Of a stretch of 64,000 bases of DNA, positions 55,570-63,784 are shown one piece after another. The notes beneath the pieces are model-generated. The model was not told the DNA's origin, did no database searches, and saw nothing but the letters and a program-made list of their open reading frames with translations. Position 1 is the stretch's first letter. Each line of letters starts with the position of its first letter. Source of the DNA: Roseateles_E sp005503085 (GTDB lineage Bacteria; Pseudomonadota; Gammaproteobacteria; Burkholderiales; Burkholderiaceae_C); the NCBI RefSeq assembly GCF_028462495.1, contig NZ_JAQOWX010000001.1, positions 1 to 64,000 on the forward strand, read 5' to 3'. The translations under genes were made by a program, and so were the position numbers.

Positions 55570-56889
55570 ATGCGCGGCACCGCCGCTCAGCGCGCGTTTG
55601 GTCAACAAGGCGCCGCCACTCTGGTGGTCGTGATGGTGCTGTTCTTCATCATGGCGATGATGGCGGCCTTCGCCAACCGCAATCTGGTGTTCGAGCAGCG
55701 CATCGCCAGCAACTACTACCGGGCCGGCCTCGCGCTGGAAACCGCCGAAGCCGGCGGAGAATGGGTGCTGAACGCGCTGAACGGCGTTTTCATCGATGCC
55801 AGTTGCAAGAACAGCGGTGCGATCGGCACGAGTTTCCGCGAGCGCTATCTGAACATCGGCGCCGATCGCGCCATCAGCACCGACGAAGACAAGGACGCCA
55901 ACTTCAACCCGCTCAATCCTGCATCCGGCGACCCCTATGTGGCCGCCGGCATCAGCACCGAGGCCGCGGGCTGGTCCTACCAATGCCCGGTCGACGGCGT
56001 GCTGGTGTCGCCGGCGCTGGCCGCCGCCAATCGCTTGCAGCCGATGTTCGCGGTGCGCTTTCGGCCCCGCGACCGCGCCGGTGTCGTGAACGTGGAGGTG
56101 ATCAGCTGCACCGACATCATCAAGAACTGCAACCGCCAGGCCTTTGCCGCCCGGGCCGATCTGGCCAAGACCGTGCTCATTTTTGATGCGGCCCTGGTCA
56201 GCGCCTTGAAAGTGCCGCCCGCCAGCCCGCTGACGGTGCGCGGCGCGGTCGACCTGGGCGCCATCGGGCTGGGCCTGCACAACACCGATCCGGCGCTCAG
56301 CGGCTTGCTGATGCAGGCCGGGCTGAGCTACCTGGGCAGCACCAGCCGGCTCAGCAGCGTGCCGGGCACGCCGGCGCGCGATGCGCTGGTCAGTGGTGAC
56401 GAGACGCTGCGAAGCCGCGATGGCAAGCCGGTCGATATGTTCCAGCTGTTTTTTGGCATGTCACCGATGACTTACCGCCAGCAACCGGCGATGCGGGAGC
56501 TGATCTGTGCGGACGATTGCAGCGCCCAGTTGCAGGAGGCTTATGCCAGCGGTCGGCGCATGCTCTGGGTCGAGGGTCCGGCCGAGATCCGCAGCAATAT
56601 CACGCTGGGCACCGCGACGGACCCCTTCTTGCTGGTAGTCAACGGTGCCCTGACCCTGGATGGTCCGATGCTGCTGAACGGACTGATCTATGCCCGCGGC
56701 AACACCTCCTGGAACAACACCGTCGGGGCCCAGCCGGCCGTGCTGACCGGCGCCTTGCTCAGCGACGGCGACCTGGTCGCCAGCGGCACGGCCGATATCG
56801 TCTATCACGCGGACCTGATCAACACGCTGAGCAACCGGCGCGGCAGCTTTGTCCGCGTGCCGGGCAGTTGGTCGGATGGCACGGAATGA
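55570..56889 (+). CDS. pilX: PilX-like minor pilin, enlarged
   Basis: A 439-residue protein with the PilX N-terminal segment QQGAATLVVVMVLFFIMAMM. This lacks the usual GFTLIE site but keeps a Gly-rich start and a membrane helix. It is more than twice the usual length: the extra C-terminal part (about 200-439) includes a repetitive beta segment (LLVVNGALTLDGPMLLNGLIYA) resembling a beta-solenoid. Six or more cysteines lie in the exported part. It overlaps pilV by four bases. The enlargement may supply a tip function. Confidence 0.82.
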   Translation: MRGTAAQRAFGQQGAATLVVVMVLFFIMAMMAAFANRNLVFEQRIASNYYRAGLALETAEAGGEWVLNALNGVFIDASCKNSGAIGTSFRERYLNIGADRAISTDEDKDANFNPLNPASGDPYVAAGISTEAAGWSYQCPVDGVLVSPALAAANRLQPMFAVRFRPRDRAGVVNVEVISCTDIIKNCNRQAFAARADLAKTVLIFDAALVSALKVPPASPLTVRGAVDLGAIGLGLHNTDPALSGLLMQAGLSYLGSTSRLSSVPGTPARDALVSGDETLRSRDGKPVDMFQLFFGMSPMTYRQQPAMRELICADDCSAQLQEAYASGRRMLWVEGPAEIRSNITLGTATDPFLLVVNGALTLDGPMLLNGLIYARGNTSWNNTVGAQPAVLTGALLSDGDLVASGTADIVYHADLINTLSNRRGSFVRVPGSWSDGTE

Positions 56890-58100
56890 AGCGCAGCCCA
56901 CGCCCCATCGGTCGACTCGCTGATGCTCAGGCGGGCGTGACCCTGATCGAAGCCCTGGTGGCCTTGCTGATCATGTCATTCGGCATGCTGGCCCTGGTCG
57001 GGCTGCAGGGCAATATGCGGCGCAGCGCCGATCTGGCCAAGCAGCGCAGCGAGGCGGTGCGCCTGGCTCAGCAAGACCTCGAAACCATCCGGTCCTTCTC
57101 CGAGCTGGTGCTTCCAGCGGATGCGGCGGAACATGTGCGCGCGTTCGCGCAGATCGCGGATCTCAAGCGCGTCGGCGCGGGCGACCCCGAAAGCAATGCG
57201 AGCTTCACCCTGAACCGGGTGCTGGCCCAGCGTCCCGGCGAGCCGCTGTCGGTGCAGGTCACGGTGAGCTGGGAGGATCGCGCGGGCGCGATGCAGCAAG
57301 TGATCATGGGCAGCTTCATCACGCCGGCCGATCCACGGCTCAGCGGCTCGCTGGCCATCGCCCCCGAGGGCGACCCAAGCCGCCGCCCTTTGGGCCGTCA
57401 CCTGACGATACCGCCAACGGCCAAGGACCTGGGCGATGGCCACAGCGTCTTCAAGCCGCCGGCCACCAGCAGCGGCGTGGCCTGGGTGTTCGACAACCTG
57501 ACCGGCCGCATCGTCAAGCGGTGCCAATTGCCGGACCACGGGGTCGGCACGGACCAGATCACGCTGGAAGACGTTGCGGCCTACTGCAGCACGGTCTCGA
57601 ACAGCTATCTGCTCAGCGGTGCGGTGCGCTTTTCGACCGGCGCCACCGCCAACTCCGAACTGGCGCTCAGCCCCGCCCTGCCGCTGAGCCTGGCCATCAT
57701 CACGGCCGGCACCAGCAAGCCGCCCGCCCCGCCGCCGCACGACTGCTTCAGCAATGCCCCGCTGAGCGGGCCCGTCGAGATGCCCGAGGGCGTCGGCTAC
57801 TACTGCGCGGTCTACCCCAATCTCGACGGTGGCGCATGGACCGGCCGGCTGATCCTGAACGGCATCGCACTCGGCCATGCCGGCTACCGCATCTGCCGCT
57901 ACAGCGCCGACTACAACGGCGACGAGACGATCAGCAATGTCGAACACCCGCTGGACTATGTCGACGTCAATGGCTCGCTGACCCGGCAGAATTTCCTGGT
58001 CGTCGCCGGCAGTCAGTCCTGCCCGGCGGGGCGCTTGCCCAGCCCGGCCGATGGCCTGTTCTACGACAGCAAGACCGTCGTGCACCAGGAGAAGCTCTGA
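56886..58100 (+). CDS. pilV: PilV-like minor pilin with large C-terminal domain
   Basis: A 404-residue prepilin with the cleavage region AG-VTLIEALVALLIMSFGMLALVGLQG and the usual PilV helix (AVRLAQQDLETIRSF). Usual PilV is about half this size; here residues 150-404 form an extra Cys-containing domain (RCQ, AYCS, DCFS, YYCAV, YRICRY, QSCPAG). It is last in the cluster where pilY1 is normally found, and pilY1 is absent. It may be a tip adhesin or PilY1 replacement (inference). Confidence 0.82.
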   Translation: MKRSPRPIGRLADAQAGVTLIEALVALLIMSFGMLALVGLQGNMRRSADLAKQRSEAVRLAQQDLETIRSFSELVLPADAAEHVRAFAQIADLKRVGAGDPESNASFTLNRVLAQRPGEPLSVQVTVSWEDRAGAMQQVIMGSFITPADPRLSGSLAIAPEGDPSRRPLGRHLTIPPTAKDLGDGHSVFKPPATSSGVAWVFDNLTGRIVKRCQLPDHGVGTDQITLEDVAAYCSTVSNSYLLSGAVRFSTGATANSELALSPALPLSLAIITAGTSKPPAPPPHDCFSNAPLSGPVEMPEGVGYYCAVYPNLDGGAWTGRLILNGIALGHAGYRICRYSADYNGDETISNVEHPLDYVDVNGSLTRQNFLVVAGSQSCPAGRLPSPADGLFYDSKTVVHQEKL

Positions 58101-58132
58101 GCTCCGGGATGAACACCGGGACCCTGGCCGGC

Positions 58133-58138
58133 TAGACT
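58133..58138 (+). promoter_or_regulatory. -10-like hexamer (TAGACT) before ribD
   Basis: TAGACT ends six bases before the ribD ATG, again with no ribosome site between. It is compatible with a leaderless transcript. No good -35 was found. Confidence 0.35.
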
Positions 58139-58144
58139 GCCGCC

Positions 58145-59260
58145 ATGCACAGCACCGCCCCTCACCGCAGCGACGAATCGGCCATGCGCCATGCCCTGGT
58201 CCTGGCCGAGCAGGCCATCGGCCTGAGCGACCCCAATCCGCGTGTCGGCTGCGTCATCACCGATGCCGAGGGCCGGGTGCTGGGCAGCGGCCATACCCAG
58301 GCCGCCGGCCAGGCCCATGCCGAGGTGATGGCGCTGCGCGACGCGCAGGCGCGCGGCGCCGATCTGCGCGGCGCCACCGCCTATGTGACGCTGGAGCCCT
58401 GCTCCCACCACGGCCGCACGCCACCCTGCTGCGATGCCTTGATCGCCGCCGGGCTGAAGCGGGTGGTGGCGGCCATCGGCGACCCGAATCCGCTGGTGGC
58501 GGGTCAGGGCATGGCCCGGCTACAGGCCGCCGGCATCGCGACCGAGTCCGGCCTGCTGGCCGAGGCCTCGCGCGAGCTCAATATCGGCTTCTTCTCGCGC
58601 ATGCAGCGAGGCCGGCCCTTCGTGCGACTGAAGGCCGCGGCTTCGCTGGACGGTCGCACCGCCTTGCCCGATGGCCAGAGCCAATGGATCACCGGCGAGG
58701 CGGCGCGCCGCGACGGCCACGCCTGGCGGCGCCGTGCCAATGCGCTGCTGACCGGCATCGGCACGGTGCGCGATGACGACCCGCGGCTCGATGTGCGCCT
58801 GGTCGAGACCGCGCTGCAGCCGCTGCGCGTGGTGGTCGACTCAAGGCTGGAAATCTCGCCGGCGGCGCGTCTGCTGCCGCCACCCGGCCCGGTGCTGATC
58901 TACGCGGCCCAGGCCCATGACAAGCGTGAAGCGGCCTTGCGGGCGGCCGGGGCCGAGATCGTCTTCATGCCTGATTCCCAGGGCAAGGTCGATCTGACGG
59001 CGCTGCTCGATGATCTGGGCAAGCGCGGCATCAACGAACTGCATATCGAGGCCGGCCACAAGCTCAATGGCTCGCTGGTCCGGGCCGGCCTGGTCGATGA
59101 GTTCCTGATCTATCTGGCGCCCAAGCTGCTGGGCCAGGGTCGTGAGATCGCCGCCTTCGGCCCGCTGGCCAGCCTGGAGCAGGCGCTACAGCTGGAATGG
59201 CGCGGGATCTCCCAGATCGGCCCCGACCTGCGCCTGCTGGCCCGCCCCAAAATCCTGTAG
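58145..59260 (+). CDS. ribD: Bifunctional pyrimidine deaminase/reductase RibD
   Basis: Performs steps two and three of riboflavin synthesis. It has 371 residues. The N-terminal deaminase has zinc ligands His58 (AHAE, with catalytic Glu60), Cys86 and Cys95 (PCSHHGRTPPC). The C-terminal NADPH reductase domain (about 150-371) begins with FVRLKAAASLDGRTA. It is not followed by a riboflavin synthase gene, which usually stands between ribD and ribBA in Burkholderiales. Confidence 0.97.
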   Translation: MHSTAPHRSDESAMRHALVLAEQAIGLSDPNPRVGCVITDAEGRVLGSGHTQAAGQAHAEVMALRDAQARGADLRGATAYVTLEPCSHHGRTPPCCDALIAAGLKRVVAAIGDPNPLVAGQGMARLQAAGIATESGLLAEASRELNIGFFSRMQRGRPFVRLKAAASLDGRTALPDGQSQWITGEAARRDGHAWRRRANALLTGIGTVRDDDPRLDVRLVETALQPLRVVVDSRLEISPAARLLPPPGPVLIYAAQAHDKREAALRAAGAEIVFMPDSQGKVDLTALLDDLGKRGINELHIEAGHKLNGSLVRAGLVDEFLIYLAPKLLGQGREIAAFGPLASLEQALQLEWRGISQIGPDLRLLARPKIL

Positions 59261-59308
59261 AGCCCCGACTCGGGCAAAACCCTGCCCCGCCCGCCTACAA
59301 TGCCGGCC

Positions 59309-60400
59309 ATGCCGATATCTCCTGTTCCCGAGCTGGTCGCCGAGCTGGCGGCCGGCCGTATGGTCATTCTGGTCGATGAAGAAGACCGCGAAAACGAGGG
59401 CGACCTCGTGTTGGCGGCCGACCATGTGAGCCCCGAGGCGATCAACTTTATGGCCAAGTTTGGCCGTGGCCTGATCTGCCTGACCCTGACCAAGGAGCGC
59501 TGCGAACGTCTGCAGCTGCCGCCTATGGCCACCCGCAACGGCACCAAGCACGGCACGGCCTTCACCGTCTCGATCGAGGCCGCCACCGGTGTCACCACCG
59601 GCATCTCGGCCGCCGATCGGGCTCGCACCGTGCAGGCCGCCGTGGCCCGCCATGCCGTGGCCGAAGACCTGGTCCAGCCCGGCCATATCTTCCCGCTGCA
59701 GGCCCAGGACGGCGGCGTGCTGATGCGCGCCGGCCATACCGAGGCTGGCTGCGATCTGTCGCAGATGGCCGGCCTGAGCCCCAGCGCGGTGATCTGCGAG
59801 ATCATGAAGGACGACGGCACGATGGCGCGCCTGCCCGACCTGGAGCTGTTCGCCCAGGAGCATGGCCTGAAGATCGGCACCATCGCCGACCTGATCGAGT
59901 ACCGCATCCGCAATGAGTCGCTGGTGCAGCGCGTCACCGAGCGCCGGTTGCAGACCGCGCAGGGCGAGTTCGCCTGCCATGTGTTCAGCGACCGTACCGG
60001 CGCCGTGCACATGGCCCTGGCCCATGGTGGCTGGACGCCCGACGACGAGGTGCTGGTGCGCGTGCACGAGCCCTTGTCGGTGCTGGACCTGCTGGAGGCC
60101 GGCCCCTGCAGCCACTCCTGGCCCCTGCCCGCCGCGCTGGCCGAGATCCAGCGCAGTGGCCAGGGCGTGGCCGTGCTGCTGAACTGCGGCGAGGACAGCG
60201 AGGCCCTGCTGCAGCGCCTGCAGGACGCCCCCAGCACGCCGCCGCGCCGCATGATGGACCTGCGCACCTATGGCGTCGGCGCGCAAATCCTGCGCGAGCT
60301 CGGCATCCACAAGATGAAGCTGCTCGGCAGCCCGCGCCGCATGCCCAGCATGACCGGCTACGGGCTGGAAGTGACCAGCTTCGTCGGCCCCAACACATAA
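59309..60400 (+). CDS. ribBA: DHBP synthase RibB fused to a degenerate GTP cyclohydrolase II-like domain
   Basis: Makes 3,4-dihydroxy-2-butanone 4-phosphate from ribulose 5-phosphate. The N-terminal RibB domain (about 1-200) has DEEDRENEGDLV, the TRNGTKHGTAF loop and GHTEAGCDLS. The C-terminal GCHII-like half keeps RTYGVGAQIL but lacks the zinc cysteines (no CDC motif; the place reads EAGPCSHSWP), so only RibB activity is expected (RibBX type). ATG 59309 is chosen because TACAAT (59296-59301) overlaps the ATG at 59300 and would start a leaderless message at the second ATG. Confidence 0.95.
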   Translation: MPISPVPELVAELAAGRMVILVDEEDRENEGDLVLAADHVSPEAINFMAKFGRGLICLTLTKERCERLQLPPMATRNGTKHGTAFTVSIEAATGVTTGISAADRARTVQAAVARHAVAEDLVQPGHIFPLQAQDGGVLMRAGHTEAGCDLSQMAGLSPSAVICEIMKDDGTMARLPDLELFAQEHGLKIGTIADLIEYRIRNESLVQRVTERRLQTAQGEFACHVFSDRTGAVHMALAHGGWTPDDEVLVRVHEPLSVLDLLEAGPCSHSWPLPAALAEIQRSGQGVAVLLNCGEDSEALLQRLQDAPSTPPRRMMDLRTYGVGAQILRELGIHKMKLLGSPRRMPSMTGYGLEVTSFVGPNT

Positions 60401-60422
60401 CAACAAGAGAAAGAAGAACCAG

Positions 60423-60887
60423 ATGCAAGCATCCGACAAAGGCCAGGCGGCCTCGCTTGACGGCCACGATCTGCGCATCGGCCTGGTGCAGGCCCGCTTC
60501 AACGACGCCATCACCACCAAGCTCGCGCAGACCTGTGTGGCCGAGTTGCTGGCCCTGGGCGTGGCCGAGGACCATATCCGCCACGTCACGGTGCCGGGTG
60601 CGCTGGAGGTGCCGGTGGCCCTGCATGCGATGGCCGAGAGCGAGGACTATGACGCGCTGATCGCCATCGGCTGCATCATCCGCGGTGAAACCTACCACTT
60701 CGAGCTGGTCGCCAACGAGAGCGGCGCCGGCGTGACCCGGGTCTCGCTGGACTACCAGGTGCCGGTGGCCAATGCCATATTGACGGTCGAGAACGAGGCC
60801 CAGGCCTGGGTCCGCGCCGAAGAAAAAGGCAGCGATGCCGCCCGCGTTGCGGTCGAGATGGCCAATTTGATGGAAGCACTGCGCTGA
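60423..60887 (+). CDS. ribH: 6,7-dimethyl-8-ribityllumazine synthase
   Basis: Joins the RibB product with the RibD product to give lumazine, the penultimate step to riboflavin. It has 154 residues, with motifs RIGLVQARFNDAIT, TVPGALEVPVAL, GCIIRGETYHFE and a catalytic His in that last segment. It is spaced 22 bp after ribBA and ends on the base where the nusB start begins (TGATG). Confidence 0.98.
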   Translation: MQASDKGQAASLDGHDLRIGLVQARFNDAITTKLAQTCVAELLALGVAEDHIRHVTVPGALEVPVALHAMAESEDYDALIAIGCIIRGETYHFELVANESGAGVTRVSLDYQVPVANAILTVENEAQAWVRAEEKGSDAARVAVEMANLMEALR

Positions 60888-61384
60888 TGTCCGACGACAA
60901 AAAGACCCCGACGGTCACCACTGCTGCGGTGAAGAAGAAGGCGCCCGCCAAGTCGGCCCGCCGCCGCTCGCGCGAGGCTGCGCTGCAAGGCCTCTACCAA
61001 TGGCTGGTGTCCGGTGAGGACGGCGCGGTGATCGAGGCCCATCTGCGCGAGCAGGACGGTTTCGGCAAGCTCGACAAGCCGCATTTCGAGGCCCTGCTGC
61101 ACGGCTGCATCCAGGAGGCCGCCGATCTGGACGGCGTGCTGGCCAGGCATGTGGACCGCAAGACCACCGAGCTGTCGCCGATCGAGCATGGCGTGCTGAT
61201 GATCGGTGCCTACGAGCTCAAGCACTGCGTCGACATCCCCTACAAGGTGGCGATCAATGAGGCGGTCGAACTGGCCAAGTCCTTTGGCGGCACCGACGGC
61301 CACAAGTATGTGAACGGCGTGCTGGACCGCGCCGCCGGCGATCTGCGGCCCACCGAGGTGCAGGCCGGTCGCGGCGGCCGCTGA
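60887..61384 (+). CDS. nusB: Transcription antitermination factor NusB
   Basis: RNA-binding factor needed for rRNA antitermination with S10. It has 165 residues. A lysine-rich N-terminal extension (VKKKAPAKSARRRS) precedes the conserved REAALQGLYQW. Motifs PIEHGVLMIGAYEL and INEAVELAKSFGGTDGHKYVNGVLD match the family. It is translationally coupled to ribH, as is common across proteobacteria. Confidence 0.98.
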   Translation: MSDDKKTPTVTTAAVKKKAPAKSARRRSREAALQGLYQWLVSGEDGAVIEAHLREQDGFGKLDKPHFEALLHGCIQEAADLDGVLARHVDRKTTELSPIEHGVLMIGAYELKHCVDIPYKVAINEAVELAKSFGGTDGHKYVNGVLDRAAGDLRPTEVQAGRGGR

Positions 61385-61402
61385 ACCCGGCTTGACGCGC
61401 CC

Positions 61403-62599
61403 ATGAAGCTGGCCGGTCGGCTCGACCATATCGAGCCTTTCTACGTGATGGAATGCGCCAAGGCCGCTGCCGAGATCGCGCGCAGCCCGGCCTGCGACCC
61501 GGCCCGGGGCGGCCGGCCGATGATCTATCTGAACATCGGCGAGCCCGACTTCACCGCGCCGCCGGCCGTGCAGGCCGCAGCGAGCGCCTGTGTCGAGGGC
61601 GGCCGCACCCAGTACACGCCGGCCACCGGCCTGCCGGCGCTGCGTGAGGCACTGAGCCGCTGGTACCGCGAGCGCTTCGCGCTGGACATCGCGCCCGAGC
61701 GCATCGTCATCACCGCCGGCGCCTCGGCCGCGCTGCAGCTGGCCTGCCTGGCCCTGTTCGAGCGCGGCGACCAGGTGCTGATGCCCGACCCCTGCTACCC
61801 CTGCAACCGCCATTTCGTCGCGGCCGCAGATGCCGAAGCCGTGCTGCTGGCCGCCGGTCCCGAGCAGCGCTTCCAGCTCAGTGCCGCGCAGATCGAGAAG
61901 GCCTGGACCGCGCACACCCGCGGCGTGCTGCTGGCCTCGCCCAGCAACCCGACCGGCACCTCGATAGAACCCGAGGAAATGCAGGCCATCGTGCAGGCGG
62001 TGCGCGCACGCGGCGGCATCAGCATCGTCGACGAGATCTATCTGGGCCTCAGCTATGAGGAGCGCTTTGGCCACAGCGTGCTGGCTTGGTGTGGGGATCA
62101 GGGCGATGATGTGATCTCGGTCAACAGCTTCTCGAAGTACTTCGGCATGACCGGCTGGCGCCTGGGCTGGCTGGTGCTGCCACCGGCCCTGGTGGCGCCG
62201 ATCGAGAAGCTGGCGCAAAACCTCTTCATCTGCGCCTCCAGTGTGGCCCAGCATGCGGCGCTGGCCTGCTTCGAGCCGGCCGTGATCGCCGAGTTCGAGC
62301 GCCGCCGCGCCGAGTTCCGCGCCCGTCGCGATTTCATCGTGCCGGCCCTGCAGCAACTCGGCTTCAAGGTGCCGGTGCTGCCCGATGGCGCCTTCTATGT
62401 CTGGATGGACTGCTCGGCCTTCTCCGACAGCAGCTGGGACTTCTGCTTCGAGATGATGGCCCAAGCCCATGTGGCCCTGACCCCGGGCCGCGACTTCGGC
62501 AAGCTCGGCGCCGAGCGCTGGGTGCGGCTGTCCTTTGCCAGCAGCCTCGACGATCTGCAGCAGGCCGTCGCCCGGCTGGCCCAAGTCTTGAAAGCATGA
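61403..62599 (+). CDS. Class I/II PLP-dependent aminotransferase
   Basis: A 398-residue fold-type I aminotransferase with LNIGEPDFTAP, SPSNPTGT, the PLP lysine Lys245 in SFSKYFGMTGWRLG, and a C-terminal Arg region (WVRLSFASSLDDL). The substrate is probably an aspartate, aromatic or alanine-type amino acid, unresolved here. Its stop overlaps ybgC (ATGA). The gene is conserved beside nusB and tol genes in relatives. Confidence 0.92.
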   Translation: MKLAGRLDHIEPFYVMECAKAAAEIARSPACDPARGGRPMIYLNIGEPDFTAPPAVQAAASACVEGGRTQYTPATGLPALREALSRWYRERFALDIAPERIVITAGASAALQLACLALFERGDQVLMPDPCYPCNRHFVAAADAEAVLLAAGPEQRFQLSAAQIEKAWTAHTRGVLLASPSNPTGTSIEPEEMQAIVQAVRARGGISIVDEIYLGLSYEERFGHSVLAWCGDQGDDVISVNSFSKYFGMTGWRLGWLVLPPALVAPIEKLAQNLFICASSVAQHAALACFEPAVIAEFERRRAEFRARRDFIVPALQQLGFKVPVLPDGAFYVWMDCSAFSDSSWDFCFEMMAQAHVALTPGRDFGKLGAERWVRLSFASSLDDLQQAVARLAQVLKA

Positions 62600-63009
62600 T
62601 GAGCGATTTCGAGCACGGGCTGCGGGTCTACTGGGAGGACACCGATGCCGGCGGCGTGGTGTTCTATGCCAACTATCTGAAGTTCTTCGAACGCGCCCGC
62701 ACCGAGTGGCTGCGTGCGCTGGGCTTCGAGCAGGAGCGCATGCGCCACGAAGAAGGCGTGATGTTCATCGTCAGCGCCACCTCGCTGCGCTATCTGAGCC
62801 CGGCGCGGCTGGACGATTTTTTACATGTCTCGGTGGCCTTGCGCGAGCGTGGCCGTGTCAGCATGACGCTTTATCAGCAGGCCCGGCGCGGTGATGAGCT
62901 GCTGGCCGAGGGCGAGATCCGCATCGGCTGCGTCGGCGCCCGAGATTTCAAACCGAGCCGCATCCCGGCCTCCATCCAACAAGCGCTGGATTCCCTGAAC
63001 CCACCATGA
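62596..63009 (+). CDS. ybgC: Tol-Pal associated acyl-CoA thioesterase YbgC
   Basis: A hotdog thioesterase of 137 residues. The family signature YWEDTDAGGVVFYANYLKFFERARTE contains the catalytic Asp near residue 15-18 (the motif DTDAGG). It heads the tol-pal operon and is thought to act on acyl-CoA or acyl-ACP during envelope phospholipid use. It overlaps the genes on both sides by four bases. A second ATG three bases later is equally possible. Confidence 0.95.
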   Translation: MMSDFEHGLRVYWEDTDAGGVVFYANYLKFFERARTEWLRALGFEQERMRHEEGVMFIVSATSLRYLSPARLDDFLHVSVALRERGRVSMTLYQQARRGDELLAEGEIRIGCVGARDFKPSRIPASIQQALDSLNPP

Positions 63010-63701
63010 ATCAAGACCTGTCCATTGTTGCCCTGATCATGCACGCCAGCCTGCCCGTGCAGCTGGTGATCGTCGGCCTGCTGGCGATGTCGCTGGCCAG
63101 CTGGAGCGTGATCTTCAACAAGTTCTTCGCGCTCTCGCGCATCAAGGCCGGCAACGAGGGCTTCGAGGCCGAGTTCTGGTCCGGCAAGAACCTCAACGAG
63201 CTCTACAACAGCGTCAATGGCCGTCAGGGCGGCGCGCCGCTGGAGCGCATCTTCGCGGCCGGCATGCGCGAGTTCCTGAAGCTGCGCGAACGCCGTGTCG
63301 CCGAACCGACCGCCCTGCTCGACGGCGCGCGCCGCGCAATGCGCGCGAGCTACCAGCGCGAACTCGACGCGATGGAAAGCCATCTGTCCTTCCTCGCCTC
63401 GGTCGGCTCGGTCTCGCCCTATATCGGCCTGTTCGGCACCATCTGGGGCATCATGCATGCCTTCGTGGGCCTGTCGAACCTGCAGCAGGTGACGCTGGCC
63501 ACCGTGGCGCCGGGCATTGCCGAGGCCCTGGTCGCCACCGCGATCGGCCTGTTCGCCGCCATCCCGGCGGTGCTGGCCTACAACCGATTCGCCCGCCAGA
63601 TCGACCGCAGCGCGATCACCTTGGAGACCTTCATCGAAGAGTTCTCCAACATCCTGCAGCGCAATGCCGGTGCGCCCGCCGGCCATCACGGGGCCGATTG
63701 A
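63006..63701 (+). CDS. tolQ: TolQ, proton-channel subunit of the Tol-Pal complex
   Basis: A 231-residue inner-membrane protein of the ExbB/MotA family with three membrane helices (about 12-35, 135-160, 170-195). The late region GTIWGIMHAFVGLS and VAPGIAEALVATAIGLFAAIPAV carries the conserved channel residues. It works with TolR to energise TolA during division. It is separated from tolR by 83 bp of hairpins, unusual for this operon. Confidence 0.97.
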   Translation: MNQDLSIVALIMHASLPVQLVIVGLLAMSLASWSVIFNKFFALSRIKAGNEGFEAEFWSGKNLNELYNSVNGRQGGAPLERIFAAGMREFLKLRERRVAEPTALLDGARRAMRASYQRELDAMESHLSFLASVGSVSPYIGLFGTIWGIMHAFVGLSNLQQVTLATVAPGIAEALVATAIGLFAAIPAVLAYNRFARQIDRSAITLETFIEEFSNILQRNAGAPAGHHGAD

Positions 63702-63733
63702 GATGAAACACCCCCACGCTCGCTTCGCTCACT

Positions 63734-63784
63734 GCCCCCCGAGGGGGCACTCAGTGTCCTTCGGACGGCCGGGCGGACACTGAG
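63734..63784 (+). repeat. Two hairpins between tolQ and tolR, the second touching the tolR start
   Basis: GCCCCC-CGA-GGGGGC (63734-63748) is followed by a perfect 10-bp inverted repeat CTCAGTGTCC (63750-63759) and GGACACTGAG (63775-63784). The last base of the second hairpin directly precedes the tolR ATG, so folding would bury the translation start; no purine-rich ribosome site lies outside it. The first palindrome shares its core with the gcvH-gcvP repeat. Confidence 0.75.
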
